Source: Pyruvatibacter mobilis
GTDB lineage: Bacteria > Pseudomonadota > Alphaproteobacteria > CGMCC-115125
Assembly: GCF_012848855.1 (NCBI RefSeq)
Contig: NZ_CP051630.1
Location: 2,273,501-2,337,500, forward strand
Reading direction: 5' to 3'
DNA length: 64,000 nucleotides
Shown here in pieces: positions 45,783 through 53,971 of the stretch (positions are counted from its first letter, which is position 1; the number at the start of each line of letters is the position of its first letter). Under the pieces are notes generated by a model. It saw nothing but the letters and a program-made list of their open reading frames with translations. It searched no databases and was not told where the DNA came from. The position numbers and the translations under genes are program-made.

Positions 45783-47159
45783 TTATACCTTGCGGTGTTT
45801 CATCGAGATGAGCGTGGCGGGGATGACGCCCACCAGCGCCAGCACGCCGCCGATCACGAAGATCATGTGCAGCTCCAGGACATCACGCGGGATGGTGAGG
45901 AGCACGCCGAAGAGCGACAGGCCGAAGGACGAGCCGATCTGCGCCACCAGCCGGCTCATGCCCGACGCCATGCCGAACTGGGTGGGCGGCACGGCGGTGG
46001 CGATGATGGAGGCGAGGGGCGGCATGGCGATGCCGTGGCCGACGCCCTGGAGCACAAGCCCCAGCAGCAGGATCGGCACGCTGACCATATAGACCCCGAA
46101 GGCCACCAGCAGCACGCCCGCGCCCTGCAGGAGCGCGCCTGAGACCGTTCCGAAGCGCTCGCCATAGTGGGTTGCAACGACGCCGCCGAAGGGAGACGCG
46201 ACGGTGAGACTGAAGGTGCGGGTGAGCATGAGGACAGAGGCGATGGTGACGCCGTAGCCGAAGAAATCCATCAGCACCAGGGGCGTGGCCATCAGCGCGC
46301 CGAGATAGGACATCTGCAGGAAGAAATTGGAGGAGACGGGCGCGTTGAAGTTCCGCTGCAGCAGCAGCGTCGGCGGCACCATGGGATCGGTGATGGTGGC
46401 TTCGTAGAGGAAGAAAATGGCGAGGCCGATAAAGCCCGCGATGCCGGTTGAAATCAGCAGCCAGTTGGGCACGCCCGGTTCGGCGAAGGCCCCGATGACA
46501 AAGAGCAGGCAGGACAGCGCGATGAGCAGGATGATGTTGCCCACGTGATCAAACCGCGCGGGCTGCTTTTCGGTTTCCGGCAGGACTTTCCACGCAAGGA
46601 AGACCGCGCCGAAGCCTGTGGCGGCCTGAAGGACGAAGACCGAGCGCCAGCCGAACAGCTCAACGAAGGGGCCGCCGAGAATGAGGCCGAGGGCGGCTGC
46701 CCCGGGCCCGCCCATGGACCACCAGCTGATGGCCTGGGTGCGGTGTTCCGGCGGATAGACATGGAACAGGATCGCCATGGCGGCCGGGCCTGTGCAGCCC
46801 GCCAGCACCATGGCGAGGATGCGGAAGGCAATGAGGGACCAGATATCCCAGGCGACGATGCAGAGACCCGCGAAAATGGTAGAGCCGAGCACGCCGTAGA
46901 TATAGACGCGCCTGTGGCCGAACAGATCACCCAGCTTGCCGATGACCGGCAAGGCGGCGGCGGACACCAGCATGGGGGCCGACACCGTCCAGGCGGCGAA
47001 GGCCTCGCTCACATGCATTTCCTCGGCGATGAGGTTGAGCGCCACCGTGACGATGGTGAAGGGAAAGCCGGTGGCGATCATGCCGATCATGCCCGCCCAC
47101 AGCACCTTGCGGGCCTGGGCCGGGTCAAAGGCCGGCGGGATGTGGATCGTGTCGCTCAT
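45783..47159 (-). CDS. Major facilitator superfamily transporter
   Basis: A 458-residue inner-membrane protein with at least twelve, probably fourteen, helices. GKLGDLFGHRRVYIYG is the family motif A between helices 2 and 3; ILAMVLAGCTGPAAMAIL and MGGPGAAALGLILGG follow motif C style seen in DHA2-type drug:proton antiporters. Substrate unknown. Its ATG overlaps the stop of the upstream hydrolase gene, so the pair acts as one unit. Confidence 0.87.
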   Translation of the reverse strand: MSDTIHIPPAFDPAQARKVLWAGMIGMIATGFPFTIVTVALNLIAEEMHVSEAFAAWTVSAPMLVSAAALPVIGKLGDLFGHRRVYIYGVLGSTIFAGLCIVAWDIWSLIAFRILAMVLAGCTGPAAMAILFHVYPPEHRTQAISWWSMGGPGAAALGLILGGPFVELFGWRSVFVLQAATGFGAVFLAWKVLPETEKQPARFDHVGNIILLIALSCLLFVIGAFAEPGVPNWLLISTGIAGFIGLAIFFLYEATITDPMVPPTLLLQRNFNAPVSSNFFLQMSYLGALMATPLVLMDFFGYGVTIASVLMLTRTFSLTVASPFGGVVATHYGERFGTVSGALLQGAGVLLVAFGVYMVSVPILLLGLVLQGVGHGIAMPPLASIIATAVPPTQFGMASGMSRLVAQIGSSFGLSLFGVLLTIPRDVLELHMIFVIGGVLALVGVIPATLISMKHRKV

Positions 47160-48088
47160 GCGCTGACGGTGTCATCCGCCTCCTGCGCCTTGAGAGCCTC
47201 GTCCGCCGTGGCTTCCGGATGCTGGATGAAATGCGCTGTCAGTGCCGGGGCCTGCATGGGAATGAAATGGCTGAGGGACGGCAGGGACACGTCGCGGGCA
47301 TTGGAGAATTCCTCGTGCAGCCGGTCCCATGTGGGCGACAAAGAGAAATCCATCACCTCTTCCTCGCCCGGCGCACGCCCCCTGGCGCGCAGGATGGTGA
47401 CAGGCGCATCGATGGGCTTGAGAGTGCCGTAGAGGCAGCCATTGATGCTGCCAAGATAGACGGAGGCCTCCATGACCGGCGGGCAGGCGAGCTGATAGCC
47501 CTCCCCCTCCTCGGCCGGGCGGATGCCGTGGCGGCAATAGTCTTCCAGCGCCTCAGGCTTCCACAGGGAATAGGGGTGGCGGTCCTTGAAGCGGTCATAC
47601 ATTTCCTGCCAGCCGGTCCACGCATTACGGCGGCGGGCGACGGGATGGACCGCCGGGTCGCCCGGATCGGCCTTGCCGTCGGGTGAATAGCGGGCGGGGT
47701 CCATCATCACCGGGTCGATCAGCAGCAGGCGTTCGAACATGCCGGGATGGGCCAGCGCCACCTGGGAAAGACAATGGGCGCCCATGGAATGGCCGACGCC
47801 GATCGCGTTTGTGAGGCCGAGATGCGTGACGAGCTCTCCGATGTCCTTTGGCGGGATCGACCAGTCGAGCAGCAGGCCCTTCTTCTCGCTTTGGCCATGG
47901 CCGCGCATGTCCACCGCGATGATGCGGTGATGCTGCGGCAGGCGGGCCACCGTCTCGTCCCAGACGCGGGCGTGAAAGCCGGTTGCGTGGATCAGCAGGA
48001 TTGGCTGGCCGTCGGGGCTACCCCACTCCCAGTAAGAGACGCAGGCATCTGTGCCCTGAAACAGGTGATGGGTCGGGTCGTGCGGCAT
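47156..48088 (-). CDS. Alpha/beta hydrolase
   Basis: A 310-residue hydrolase. LLIHATGFHARVWDETV is the oxyanion region, VDMRGHGQSEK follows, GVGHSMGAHCLSQ contains the nucleophile elbow (GHSMG, Ser), VMMDP the acid region, and SLSHFIPM the catalytic His. It resembles esterases or C-C hydrolases. ATG 48088 is the first codon before the fold; no clear ribosome site is seen and a longer frame exists upstream, so the start is uncertain. It precedes the MFS gene with an ATGA overlap. Confidence 0.84.
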   Translation of the reverse strand: MPHDPTHHLFQGTDACVSYWEWGSPDGQPILLIHATGFHARVWDETVARLPQHHRIIAVDMRGHGQSEKKGLLLDWSIPPKDIGELVTHLGLTNAIGVGHSMGAHCLSQVALAHPGMFERLLLIDPVMMDPARYSPDGKADPGDPAVHPVARRRNAWTGWQEMYDRFKDRHPYSLWKPEALEDYCRHGIRPAEEGEGYQLACPPVMEASVYLGSINGCLYGTLKPIDAPVTILRARGRAPGEEEVMDFSLSPTWDRLHEEFSNARDVSLPSLSHFIPMQAPALTAHFIQHPEATADEALKAQEADDTVSA

Positions 48089-48272
48089 GGAACTATACGG
48101 GGTTTGTGTGGGGAGAGCCGTCCGGGCCGGTGCGCGGGGCTTCTCCGGACGGGAGGAGCAATGGCGCGGCCGGGACCCGGCCAAAGAGAGGGCCGCCAAC
48201 TGGATGACGGCCCGTCACCTTGATTACCACGTTCGTGGAAGCCGCGGATAGGGCCCCGGGGCGTGAAATGAA

Positions 48273-48301
48273 AAGGGCGGTGCCGCGCTGGCACCGCCCT
48301 T
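48273..48301 (-). terminator. Intrinsic terminator after the monooxygenase gene
   Basis: A perfect 12-base stem (AAGGGCGGTGCC/GGCACCGCCCTT) with a 5-base loop. On the minus strand it is followed by TTCATTTCA, 38 bases after the stop of the flavin monooxygenase gene. Confidence 0.82.
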
Positions 48302-48338
48302 CCCGTTCCGGTCAATGGCCTTGCGGCTGATCGCTGGC

Positions 48339-49847
48339 TTATTCGTAGACGAAAGCCTCGTCGTCCAGATCGATCAGCGGGAATTCCTTCTGCTCCGCCC
48401 AGTAGTCCTGGGTGTGCTGCCAGTCGCGCTTGGTGCCGCGCTTGGGCAGCAGGTGCATGTTGCGCATGATGTAGCCGGGGTTGAAGTCTTCCGGGTCGAT
48501 CCAGTCGAGGATCGGCATGTCCTTGTCTTCCTCGCGCAGGGCGACAGACACTTTCTTTGCGCCCTTCTGCTGCATGTGTTTGAGCAGGCGGCAGATGAAG
48601 TCGCCCACCATGTCCACGCGCAGGGTCCAGCTGGCGCGGAAGTAGCCGAAGATCCACGCCATGTTGGGCACGCTGGTGAACATCATGCCGCGATAGGTGA
48701 CCGTGTCGTGGAAATCGACCGGCTTGCCGTTCACGGAGAAGGCGATGTCGCCCATGGAGCAGAGATTGAACCCCGTGGCGGTGATGATGAGGTCGGCTTC
48801 CAGTTCCTCGCCGGACTTGGTGAGGATGCCCTTTTCGGTGAAGCGGTCGATCTCGTCGGTGACCATGGACGCCTTACCGGACTTGATGCCGGCGAAGAGA
48901 TCGCCGTCCGGCACGAAGGCGACGCGCTGGCGCCAGGGGCGGTATTTCGGGGTGAAGTGCTTGTCGACGTCATAGCCTTCCGGCAGCAGTTCCTTGACGT
49001 TGCCGATCAGTTCCTTGGCCACCACGTCCGGTTCCTCGGCGGAGCGGCGGGTCAGTTCGCCCTGCATGAAGAGCACCGAGCGGCGGGTGATCTCGTGGAT
49101 CCAGCTCTCATCGATCTCCAGCATACGGAGGAAGTCAGCCACTTCGTTTTCATTGCGGCCGGGCACGAAATAGGTGGGCGAGCGCTGCAGCACGGTGATG
49201 TGCTCGCAGTCAGGCGCCATGGCCGGGACAATGGTGGCGGTGGTGGCGCCGGAGCCGATGACAATCACCTTCTTGCCCTTGTAGTCGTAGTCTTCCGGCC
49301 AGGTCTGCGGGTGGATGATATCGCCCTTGAACTTGTCCATGTCCGGCCATTCGGGCGTGTAGCCTTCCGAGTGGCGGTAATAGCCCTGGCACATCCACAG
49401 GAAGCCGCAGGTGAAGACGAGGTCTTCGTTGGTGTCGGTGCGGGTGGCGTGGATGGTCCACAGCTTGGTCTCATCGGACCATTCCGCTGACAGGATGCGG
49501 TGCTTGTAGCGGATGTGGCGGGCGAGATCGTTCTCCTCGATCACTTCGCCCATATAGGTGCGAATCTCTTCCGCCGTGGCGATGGGCTTGCCGGTCCACG
49601 GCTTGAAACGGTAGCCGAAGGTATAAAGGTCGCTGTCCGACCGGATGCCGGGATAGCGGTGCATCCACCAGGTGCCGCCGAAATCCTCCATGGCATCGAG
49701 CACGACAAAGCTGGTGCCGGGCATCTGGTCCTGCAGGTGATACGCCGCCCCGACGCCGGAAATGCCAGCGCCGACGATCAGCACGTCGAAATGTTCAGCG
49801 GCGCCGGATGTGGCTGTGGTTTTGTCCAGTGTGGCTGTATCGGGCAT
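48339..49847 (-). CDS. Baeyer-Villiger-type flavin monooxygenase
   Basis: A 502-residue FAD/NADPH enzyme. The FAD motif GAGISG is at residues 26-31, the fingerprint FKGDIIHPQTWP near residue 171 matches FxGxxxHxxxWP exactly, and the NADPH motif VIGSGATTAT follows. Class B monooxygenases insert oxygen next to ketones or oxidise heteroatoms. Substrate may be a cyclic or aliphatic ketone; not inferable here. ATG 49847 follows AGGGAACAGATC. It has its own terminator, and the pyrC gene diverges from it. Confidence 0.92.
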   Translation of the reverse strand: MPDTATLDKTTATSGAAEHFDVLIVGAGISGVGAAYHLQDQMPGTSFVVLDAMEDFGGTWWMHRYPGIRSDSDLYTFGYRFKPWTGKPIATAEEIRTYMGEVIEENDLARHIRYKHRILSAEWSDETKLWTIHATRTDTNEDLVFTCGFLWMCQGYYRHSEGYTPEWPDMDKFKGDIIHPQTWPEDYDYKGKKVIVIGSGATTATIVPAMAPDCEHITVLQRSPTYFVPGRNENEVADFLRMLEIDESWIHEITRRSVLFMQGELTRRSAEEPDVVAKELIGNVKELLPEGYDVDKHFTPKYRPWRQRVAFVPDGDLFAGIKSGKASMVTDEIDRFTEKGILTKSGEELEADLIITATGFNLCSMGDIAFSVNGKPVDFHDTVTYRGMMFTSVPNMAWIFGYFRASWTLRVDMVGDFICRLLKHMQQKGAKKVSVALREEDKDMPILDWIDPEDFNPGYIMRNMHLLPKRGTKRDWQHTQDYWAEQKEFPLIDLDDEAFVYE

Positions 49848-50033
49848 GATCTGTTCCCTCTTCTGGATATGGTTTTTACCTATGCGGACGCTGCGGCTTT
49901 TTGGGGTGCCGGGCGCCGTTCTGACGCTCACCCTGACTGATAATGACAAATTGTCAAATGACCTGAATCAAGCATGGCTGCCTTGTTTCCGGCGGCTTGT
50001 CGGGGATGCGCGGGGCTGGTAGGCGTTTGCCCC

Positions 50034-51068
50034 ATGGACACGCTGACACTCCGCCGCCCCGACGACTGGCATGTGCATCTGCGCGACGGCGCAATGCTTG
50101 AATTTGCCGCTGATTTCACCGCCCGGCAGTTCGCCCGCGCCATTGTGATGCCCAACCTGTCGCCGCCGGTGACGACGGTTGCCGCCGCCCGGGCCTATCG
50201 GGACCGCATCCGTGCCGCGGTGCGGCCGCACCATGGCTTCACGCCGCTGATGACCGCCTATCTCACGGACGATATTTCGCCGGACGAGATTGCGGCGGGC
50301 TTCGAGGCAGGTGTGTTCACAGCCTGCAAGCTGTACCCGGCGAATGCGACCACCAACTCAGCCGCCGGCGTGACAGATGTGTTCAAGCTCGCCCATGTGT
50401 TCGAGCGCATGCAGGCGATCGGCATGCCGCTTTTGATCCACGGGGAAGTCGTGTCGCCGGACATCGACATCTTCGACCGGGAGAAGGTGTTCCTCGAAAC
50501 GACGCTCGGCCCTGTAATGAAGGACTTCCCGGAGCTGCGGATCGTGCTGGAGCACATCACCACCGAGGACTCCGTCCAGTTCGTGGAAGCGGGCAGCGAG
50601 AATATCGCCGCGACGATTACGGCGCATCATTTGCGTATCGACCGCAATGCCATGTTCGACGGCGGGATGCGGCCGCATGCCTATTGCCTGCCGGTGGCCA
50701 AGCGACGGCTGCATCGGGAAGCGCTGCGCAAGGCGGCGGTGTCGGGCAATCCGAAATTCTTCCTCGGCACCGATACGGCGCCGCACCAGAAACACGACAA
50801 GGAAAGCTCGTGCGGGTGTGCGGGCATTTTCAGCGCGCCGGTGGCGATTGAAAGCTATGCGCAGACCTTCGAGGAGATGGGCGCGCTCGACAGGCTTGAA
50901 GGCTTCGCGTCGGAATTCGGCCCGCGCTTTTACAAGCTGCCGCTGAATGAAGGCATGATCACCCTTGAGCGGACGGGGCACGCGGTGCCTGACGTGATGG
51001 AAGACGCGGATATCCGCATCGTGCCGTTTCATGCAGGCGAGACGCTGACCTGGCGGCTGATGGACTAG
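50034..51068 (+). CDS. pyrC: Dihydroorotase (class II)
   Basis: A 344-residue zinc amidohydrolase of pyrimidine synthesis, converting carbamoyl-aspartate and dihydroorotate. WHVHLRDG supplies zinc ligands His13 and His15; FTACKLYPANATTNS contains the bridging carboxylated lysine; LIHGE and LEHITTEDS supply later histidines, and FLGTDTAPH the catalytic Asp. The length and sequence are of the E. coli-type enzyme. ATG 50034 is chosen to align with PyrC starts; an in-frame ATG 60 bases earlier has no better ribosome site. Confidence 0.95.
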   Translation: MDTLTLRRPDDWHVHLRDGAMLEFAADFTARQFARAIVMPNLSPPVTTVAAARAYRDRIRAAVRPHHGFTPLMTAYLTDDISPDEIAAGFEAGVFTACKLYPANATTNSAAGVTDVFKLAHVFERMQAIGMPLLIHGEVVSPDIDIFDREKVFLETTLGPVMKDFPELRIVLEHITTEDSVQFVEAGSENIAATITAHHLRIDRNAMFDGGMRPHAYCLPVAKRRLHREALRKAAVSGNPKFFLGTDTAPHQKHDKESSCGCAGIFSAPVAIESYAQTFEEMGALDRLEGFASEFGPRFYKLPLNEGMITLERTGHAVPDVMEDADIRIVPFHAGETLTWRLMD

Positions 51069-51197
51069 TCCTTACTGGCGGCGGACTAATCCCGCGCCGG
51101 GAGACACACCTATTGGCCTTGATAGTTCCGGGACGCGGTCTGTTGGCAGACAATGCGTGACGAACCTGATCGTTTGTCATTTGCAGGCCCGAGCACC

Positions 51198-51533
51198 ATG
51201 AACCCTTTCAGGCAAGCGGAAGCCAAAGCCTTTCTGTCACAGGCCGTGCTGTGGACGCGCCGGCAGCCGCCGGGCCTGCTGAGTGCTGCGGAGGTGTGGA
51301 ACCTGACGCTGCTATGCCACTGCAATCTGGCGCGTTATCAGGACCTCGCCGAGATCCGCGGCATTTCCGAAAACACAATCCGCCGGCAGATGCGGTCCGC
51401 GCGTCTGAAGCTGGACGCGCGGACCAATCTGTTCGCCGTGGCCGAGGCGCTGCGGCGCGACCTCATTCCGCGGTTCAGCCGCTGGAAGCCGGGAGAGCGG
51501 CAGGCGGAGATCATCCTGTTCCCCGCCGCCTGA
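51198..51533 (+). CDS. HTH-only LuxR-type DNA-binding protein
   Basis: A 111-residue protein (126 if started at ATG 51153). The C-terminal half, YQDLAEIRGISENTIRRQMRSARLKL, resembles the LuxR/GerE helix-turn-helix, with DARTNLFAVAEALRRDLI after it, but there is no autoinducer-binding domain. It faces the luxI-downstream small gene; their stops are two bases apart with a 7-base-arm palindrome (51527-51542) across both. It may bind lux targets as an orphan or antagonist. Start choice is uncertain because neither ATG has a strong ribosome site. Confidence 0.62.
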   Translation: MNPFRQAEAKAFLSQAVLWTRRQPPGLLSAAEVWNLTLLCHCNLARYQDLAEIRGISENTIRRQMRSARLKLDARTNLFAVAEALRRDLIPRFSRWKPGERQAEIILFPAA

Positions 51534-51535
51534 TC

Positions 51536-51772
51536 TCAGGCGTGCCAGCGCGGCAAAGGGGTGCCGTTCTTCGCTTCGGCATCCTGCCGCGCCGTATCAA
51601 TGGTGTGACGCAGCATCTCGGCTGTGGTTGCCATGTCGAACTCCTCCGAAATGCGGATGAACAGGGCAAGCACGTCGCGCATCTGCTCGGCGGCTTCGGT
51701 GGCTGATTTGGGCCACACATTGTCCGGGTCTTCGTCGAAGTCGAAGGATTGGGGGAGGTCAGGCGACGGCAT
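51536..51772 (-). CDS. Small acidic protein overlapping the luxI 3' end
   Basis: A 78-residue protein, mostly helical by composition, with SFDFDEDPDNVW then AAEQMRDVLALFIRISEEFDMATTAEMLRHTIDTAR. I do not recognise the family. AGGAG lies before ATG 51772 within the luxI coding region; the genes overlap by 14 bases, which suggests translational coupling. In position it recalls CinS of Rhizobium, a small antirepressor made from the cinI transcript, but no sequence match is claimed. Confidence 0.7.
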   Translation of the reverse strand: MPSPDLPQSFDFDEDPDNVWPKSATEAAEQMRDVLALFIRISEEFDMATTAEMLRHTIDTARQDAEAKNGTPLPRWHA

Positions 51773-52454
51773 CGCGCTTCTCCTTTCCGGTAGCGGCTGC
51801 AATGGCGGGGCGGCGTGTGTCGGCGGGTGCCTGATCGGGCAGCGGCACGAAGACCTGGCCGTCGATGCGGTTGAGGTCGCGCAGGCTGGCGGCCAGGCTT
51901 TCGGACACCGGGAAATAGCCCGCGATGAAACGCCCGTCCGGGAAGGACATGGTGGGGCCGTAATAGGTGACGTCGAGGCCTGCGCCTTCCAGCGACTTCT
52001 CCGCGACGCGCTGATAGGTGACGAAGCTCAGCCGCTCGATGCCATGGCTGACCGCCCATTCGACATTGGCGATCAGCAGCATGGCGAACCAGCGGCGGTA
52101 ATCAGCGACCGGCAGGGAGACATCAACGCCGGTGCGCGAGCCTTCCGCGTCACGCGCCGAGCGCGGCAGGGGCACGGCCTGGGCAAGCTCCGGCCACAGG
52201 CTGGCCAGCATGTAGGGGCGGTCGCAGGTGATCATGCGGCTCTGGGCACGCACCTGGCCGGTATCGTCGATGCCGACCAGGTAACGGGCGGCAAGTGTGT
52301 CGAATTCGTCGAACTCCATGTTGTCGAGCTCGGGCAGGGTCCACTTCGCGCCCTGCCGGTACAGCGCATGACGCAGCCGGTGCATGGAGGCGTGGATCTG
52401 TTCGTGGGGATAGGGGGCGGCGCAGGGACGCGCCAAGGCAAACTCGTAAATCAT
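51759..52454 (-). CDS. luxI: LuxI-family acyl-homoserine lactone synthase
   Basis: A 231-residue synthase that would make an N-acyl-homoserine lactone from SAM and an acyl carrier. Conserved points are visible: Arg and aromatic residues in RHALYRQGAKW, the Asp pair in EFDEFDT, Arg in AQSRMITC, and Glu-x-x-Arg in EGSRTGVD. The last 30 residues are an unstructured tail. ATG 52454 is supported by GGAG seven bases upstream, but both lie inside a perfect inverted repeat. The luxR gene is directly upstream on the same strand. Confidence 0.88.
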   Translation of the reverse strand: MIYEFALARPCAAPYPHEQIHASMHRLRHALYRQGAKWTLPELDNMEFDEFDTLAARYLVGIDDTGQVRAQSRMITCDRPYMLASLWPELAQAVPLPRSARDAEGSRTGVDVSLPVADYRRWFAMLLIANVEWAVSHGIERLSFVTYQRVAEKSLEGAGLDVTYYGPTMSFPDGRFIAGYFPVSESLAASLRDLNRIDGQVFVPLPDQAPADTRRPAIAAATGKEKRDAVA

Positions 52455-52485
52455 AGTCAGGCTCCGCAGTTGGAGCCTGACTATG
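52452..52485 (-). promoter_or_regulatory. Perfect 34-base inverted repeat enclosing the luxI ribosome site and start codon
   Basis: Arms of 14 bases, CATAGTCAGGCTCC and GGAGCCTGACTATG, flank the 6-base spacer GCAGTT. In the luxI mRNA the 3' arm is exactly the GGAG ribosome site, spacer and AUG, so a hairpin would hide all of them. There is no T-run, so it is not a terminator. A DNA operator for LuxR or another dimeric regulator is the alternative. It fills over half of the 54-base luxR-luxI gap. Confidence 0.85.
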
Positions 52486-52508
52486 GTCAACAGGGGCGCA
52501 TCAGGGAG

Positions 52509-53219
52509 CTACCAGAACCGGTAGTTTCCCTCGGCAATTCCCGTCTTGTGGGCGACAGAGGCCACTTCGACGCGGCTGGTGAGCTGCAATTTGCGGAAGA
52601 TGTTCTTCTTGTGGAAGTGCACGCCGCTTTCGCTGATGCCGAGGATGCAGCTGATGGTCCAGTCATCCTTGCCGGCAGCAATCCAGCGCATGACCTCGCG
52701 CTCGCGCTTGGTGAGCTTGAAGGCTTTCAATGTATCGCGTGACCAGTTGCGCACGCGCAGGACATGCATGGCGCTGGTCATGGCGTAGACCGCCATCACG
52801 TGTTCATCCGTGTCCGGCTTGTTTTCGCAGGCGACCGAGACGGCGCCTTCATAGCCGCCGCCGGTGATCAGCGGGGCGCTGATGCCGTAGCGCATGCCCG
52901 CGTCTCCCGCCTCCCCCATGAAGCGTTTCTGGGCGCGGGTTTCGACCGGGCAATCGGACCAGATGAAGGGGAGGTTGTGCACCGTCGAGTGTGCAACCAC
53001 AGGATCATGGCTGTGCAGGCCGCCATAATAGGCTTCCAGCCAGTCATCATCGTAGCTCGAGCTTTCCACCAGGTGTTCGTTCACCCGGTCCGCATCGCGG
53101 GCGCGGACGCCGTACATATGCTTGTCGAAGCCCAGTTCTTCGATCGACCTGGCCCATGTCGCGATCTCACCGCCGGTCTCGGCGGCGGCGCTCAGGTCGT
53201 CAAGGTAGTCTGCAAACAT
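52509..53219 (-). CDS. luxR: LuxR-family quorum-sensing regulator
   Basis: A 236-residue regulator. The N-terminal autoinducer domain keeps the usual landmarks: W and Y in WLEAYYGGLHSHDPVV (with Asp-Pro), W in FIWSD, and Gly in GISAPL. The C-terminal HTH reads LTKREREVMRWIAAGK and ISESGVHFHKKNIFRKL. It would bind the lactone made by LuxI and regulate target genes. AAGGA before ATG 53219 supports the start. It shares strand and probably transcript with luxI. No typical 20-base lux box is seen in the 200 bases upstream. Confidence 0.92.
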   Translation of the reverse strand: MFADYLDDLSAAAETGGEIATWARSIEELGFDKHMYGVRARDADRVNEHLVESSSYDDDWLEAYYGGLHSHDPVVAHSTVHNLPFIWSDCPVETRAQKRFMGEAGDAGMRYGISAPLITGGGYEGAVSVACENKPDTDEHVMAVYAMTSAMHVLRVRNWSRDTLKAFKLTKREREVMRWIAAGKDDWTISCILGISESGVHFHKKNIFRKLQLTSRVEVASVAHKTGIAEGNYRFW

Positions 53220-53422
53220 GAACAGTCCTTAACCTTGTTGCCGGTGCCAAAGGGTCCGATGAGACAGCGTTCAAGTCAATAACCGCATGAGGTCAAAGGA
53301 ATTAGGGATGGCGGACGATCTGCACAGAAGTCCGGTGCCTGAGCGATGGGGACGATCGGCAAACTTTCCTAGATAGGCGGGGTCGAACCGAACCACCTGT
53401 CCTGACAATCTGGAGGTTTTCC

Positions 53423-53830
53423 ATGGAACAGGCATATCTCTATCTCGTCCTCAGCGGTGCACTGACCATCCTGCTCTGGACCCCGTACATCCTGGCCCGC
53501 GTCTTCGTCTGGGGCCTGCCGACCTTTCTGCACAATTACCCGGAGAACTACCCGGCGCAGGAACCCGAGCCGCCGCTGTGGGCGCAGCGTGCCCAGCGGG
53601 CGCATCTGAACATGGTCGAGACCATGCCCGCCTTCATCGCCGTCGTGGTGGGTGCCGGCTTCATTGCCGATGCGTCCGCTTACGCCACCATCGGCGCGCT
53701 GGCGCAGGTGTTCTTCTTCGCACGCATTGCTCACGCGGTCGTGTACACGCTTGCTATTCCGGGTCTGCGTACGCCGGTTTATCTCGTGTCGTGGGCAGCC
53801 GTGCTGGGGATCGCCGCGCAGGCCATCTGA
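53423..53830 (+). CDS. MAPEG-family membrane protein
   Basis: A 135-residue protein with four helices. RAQRAHLNMVETMPAFIAVVV is the recognisable MAPEG segment (RAxRAHxNxxE), and FFFARIAHAVVYTLAIPGLR another. The family includes glutathione S-transferase-like membrane enzymes. Bacterial members are mostly uncharacterised. GGAGG stands before ATG 53423. It lies between luxR and the AraC-type gene, alone. Confidence 0.86.
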   Translation: MEQAYLYLVLSGALTILLWTPYILARVFVWGLPTFLHNYPENYPAQEPEPPLWAQRAQRAHLNMVETMPAFIAVVVGAGFIADASAYATIGALAQVFFFARIAHAVVYTLAIPGLRTPVYLVSWAAVLGIAAQAI

Positions 53831-53971
53831 CACCGATGCCGTTCACGGATTGCCGGGAGGCGCGGCTGCTGGCCTGCCTCCCGGCGGTCTTCACGATACT
53901 TAAGACTTATTCGCGCACCATCCGCATGCGCGGGGGCGCCCATTACTCATCCGGGCGCGGACAGGTGATAC

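Noticed and set aside
52483-52524. A 13-codon plus-strand frame with GGAG and ATG created by the luxI inverted repeat.
   Set aside because: It follows from the symmetry of the repeat and runs antisense to the luxR end; no evidence for a leader peptide.
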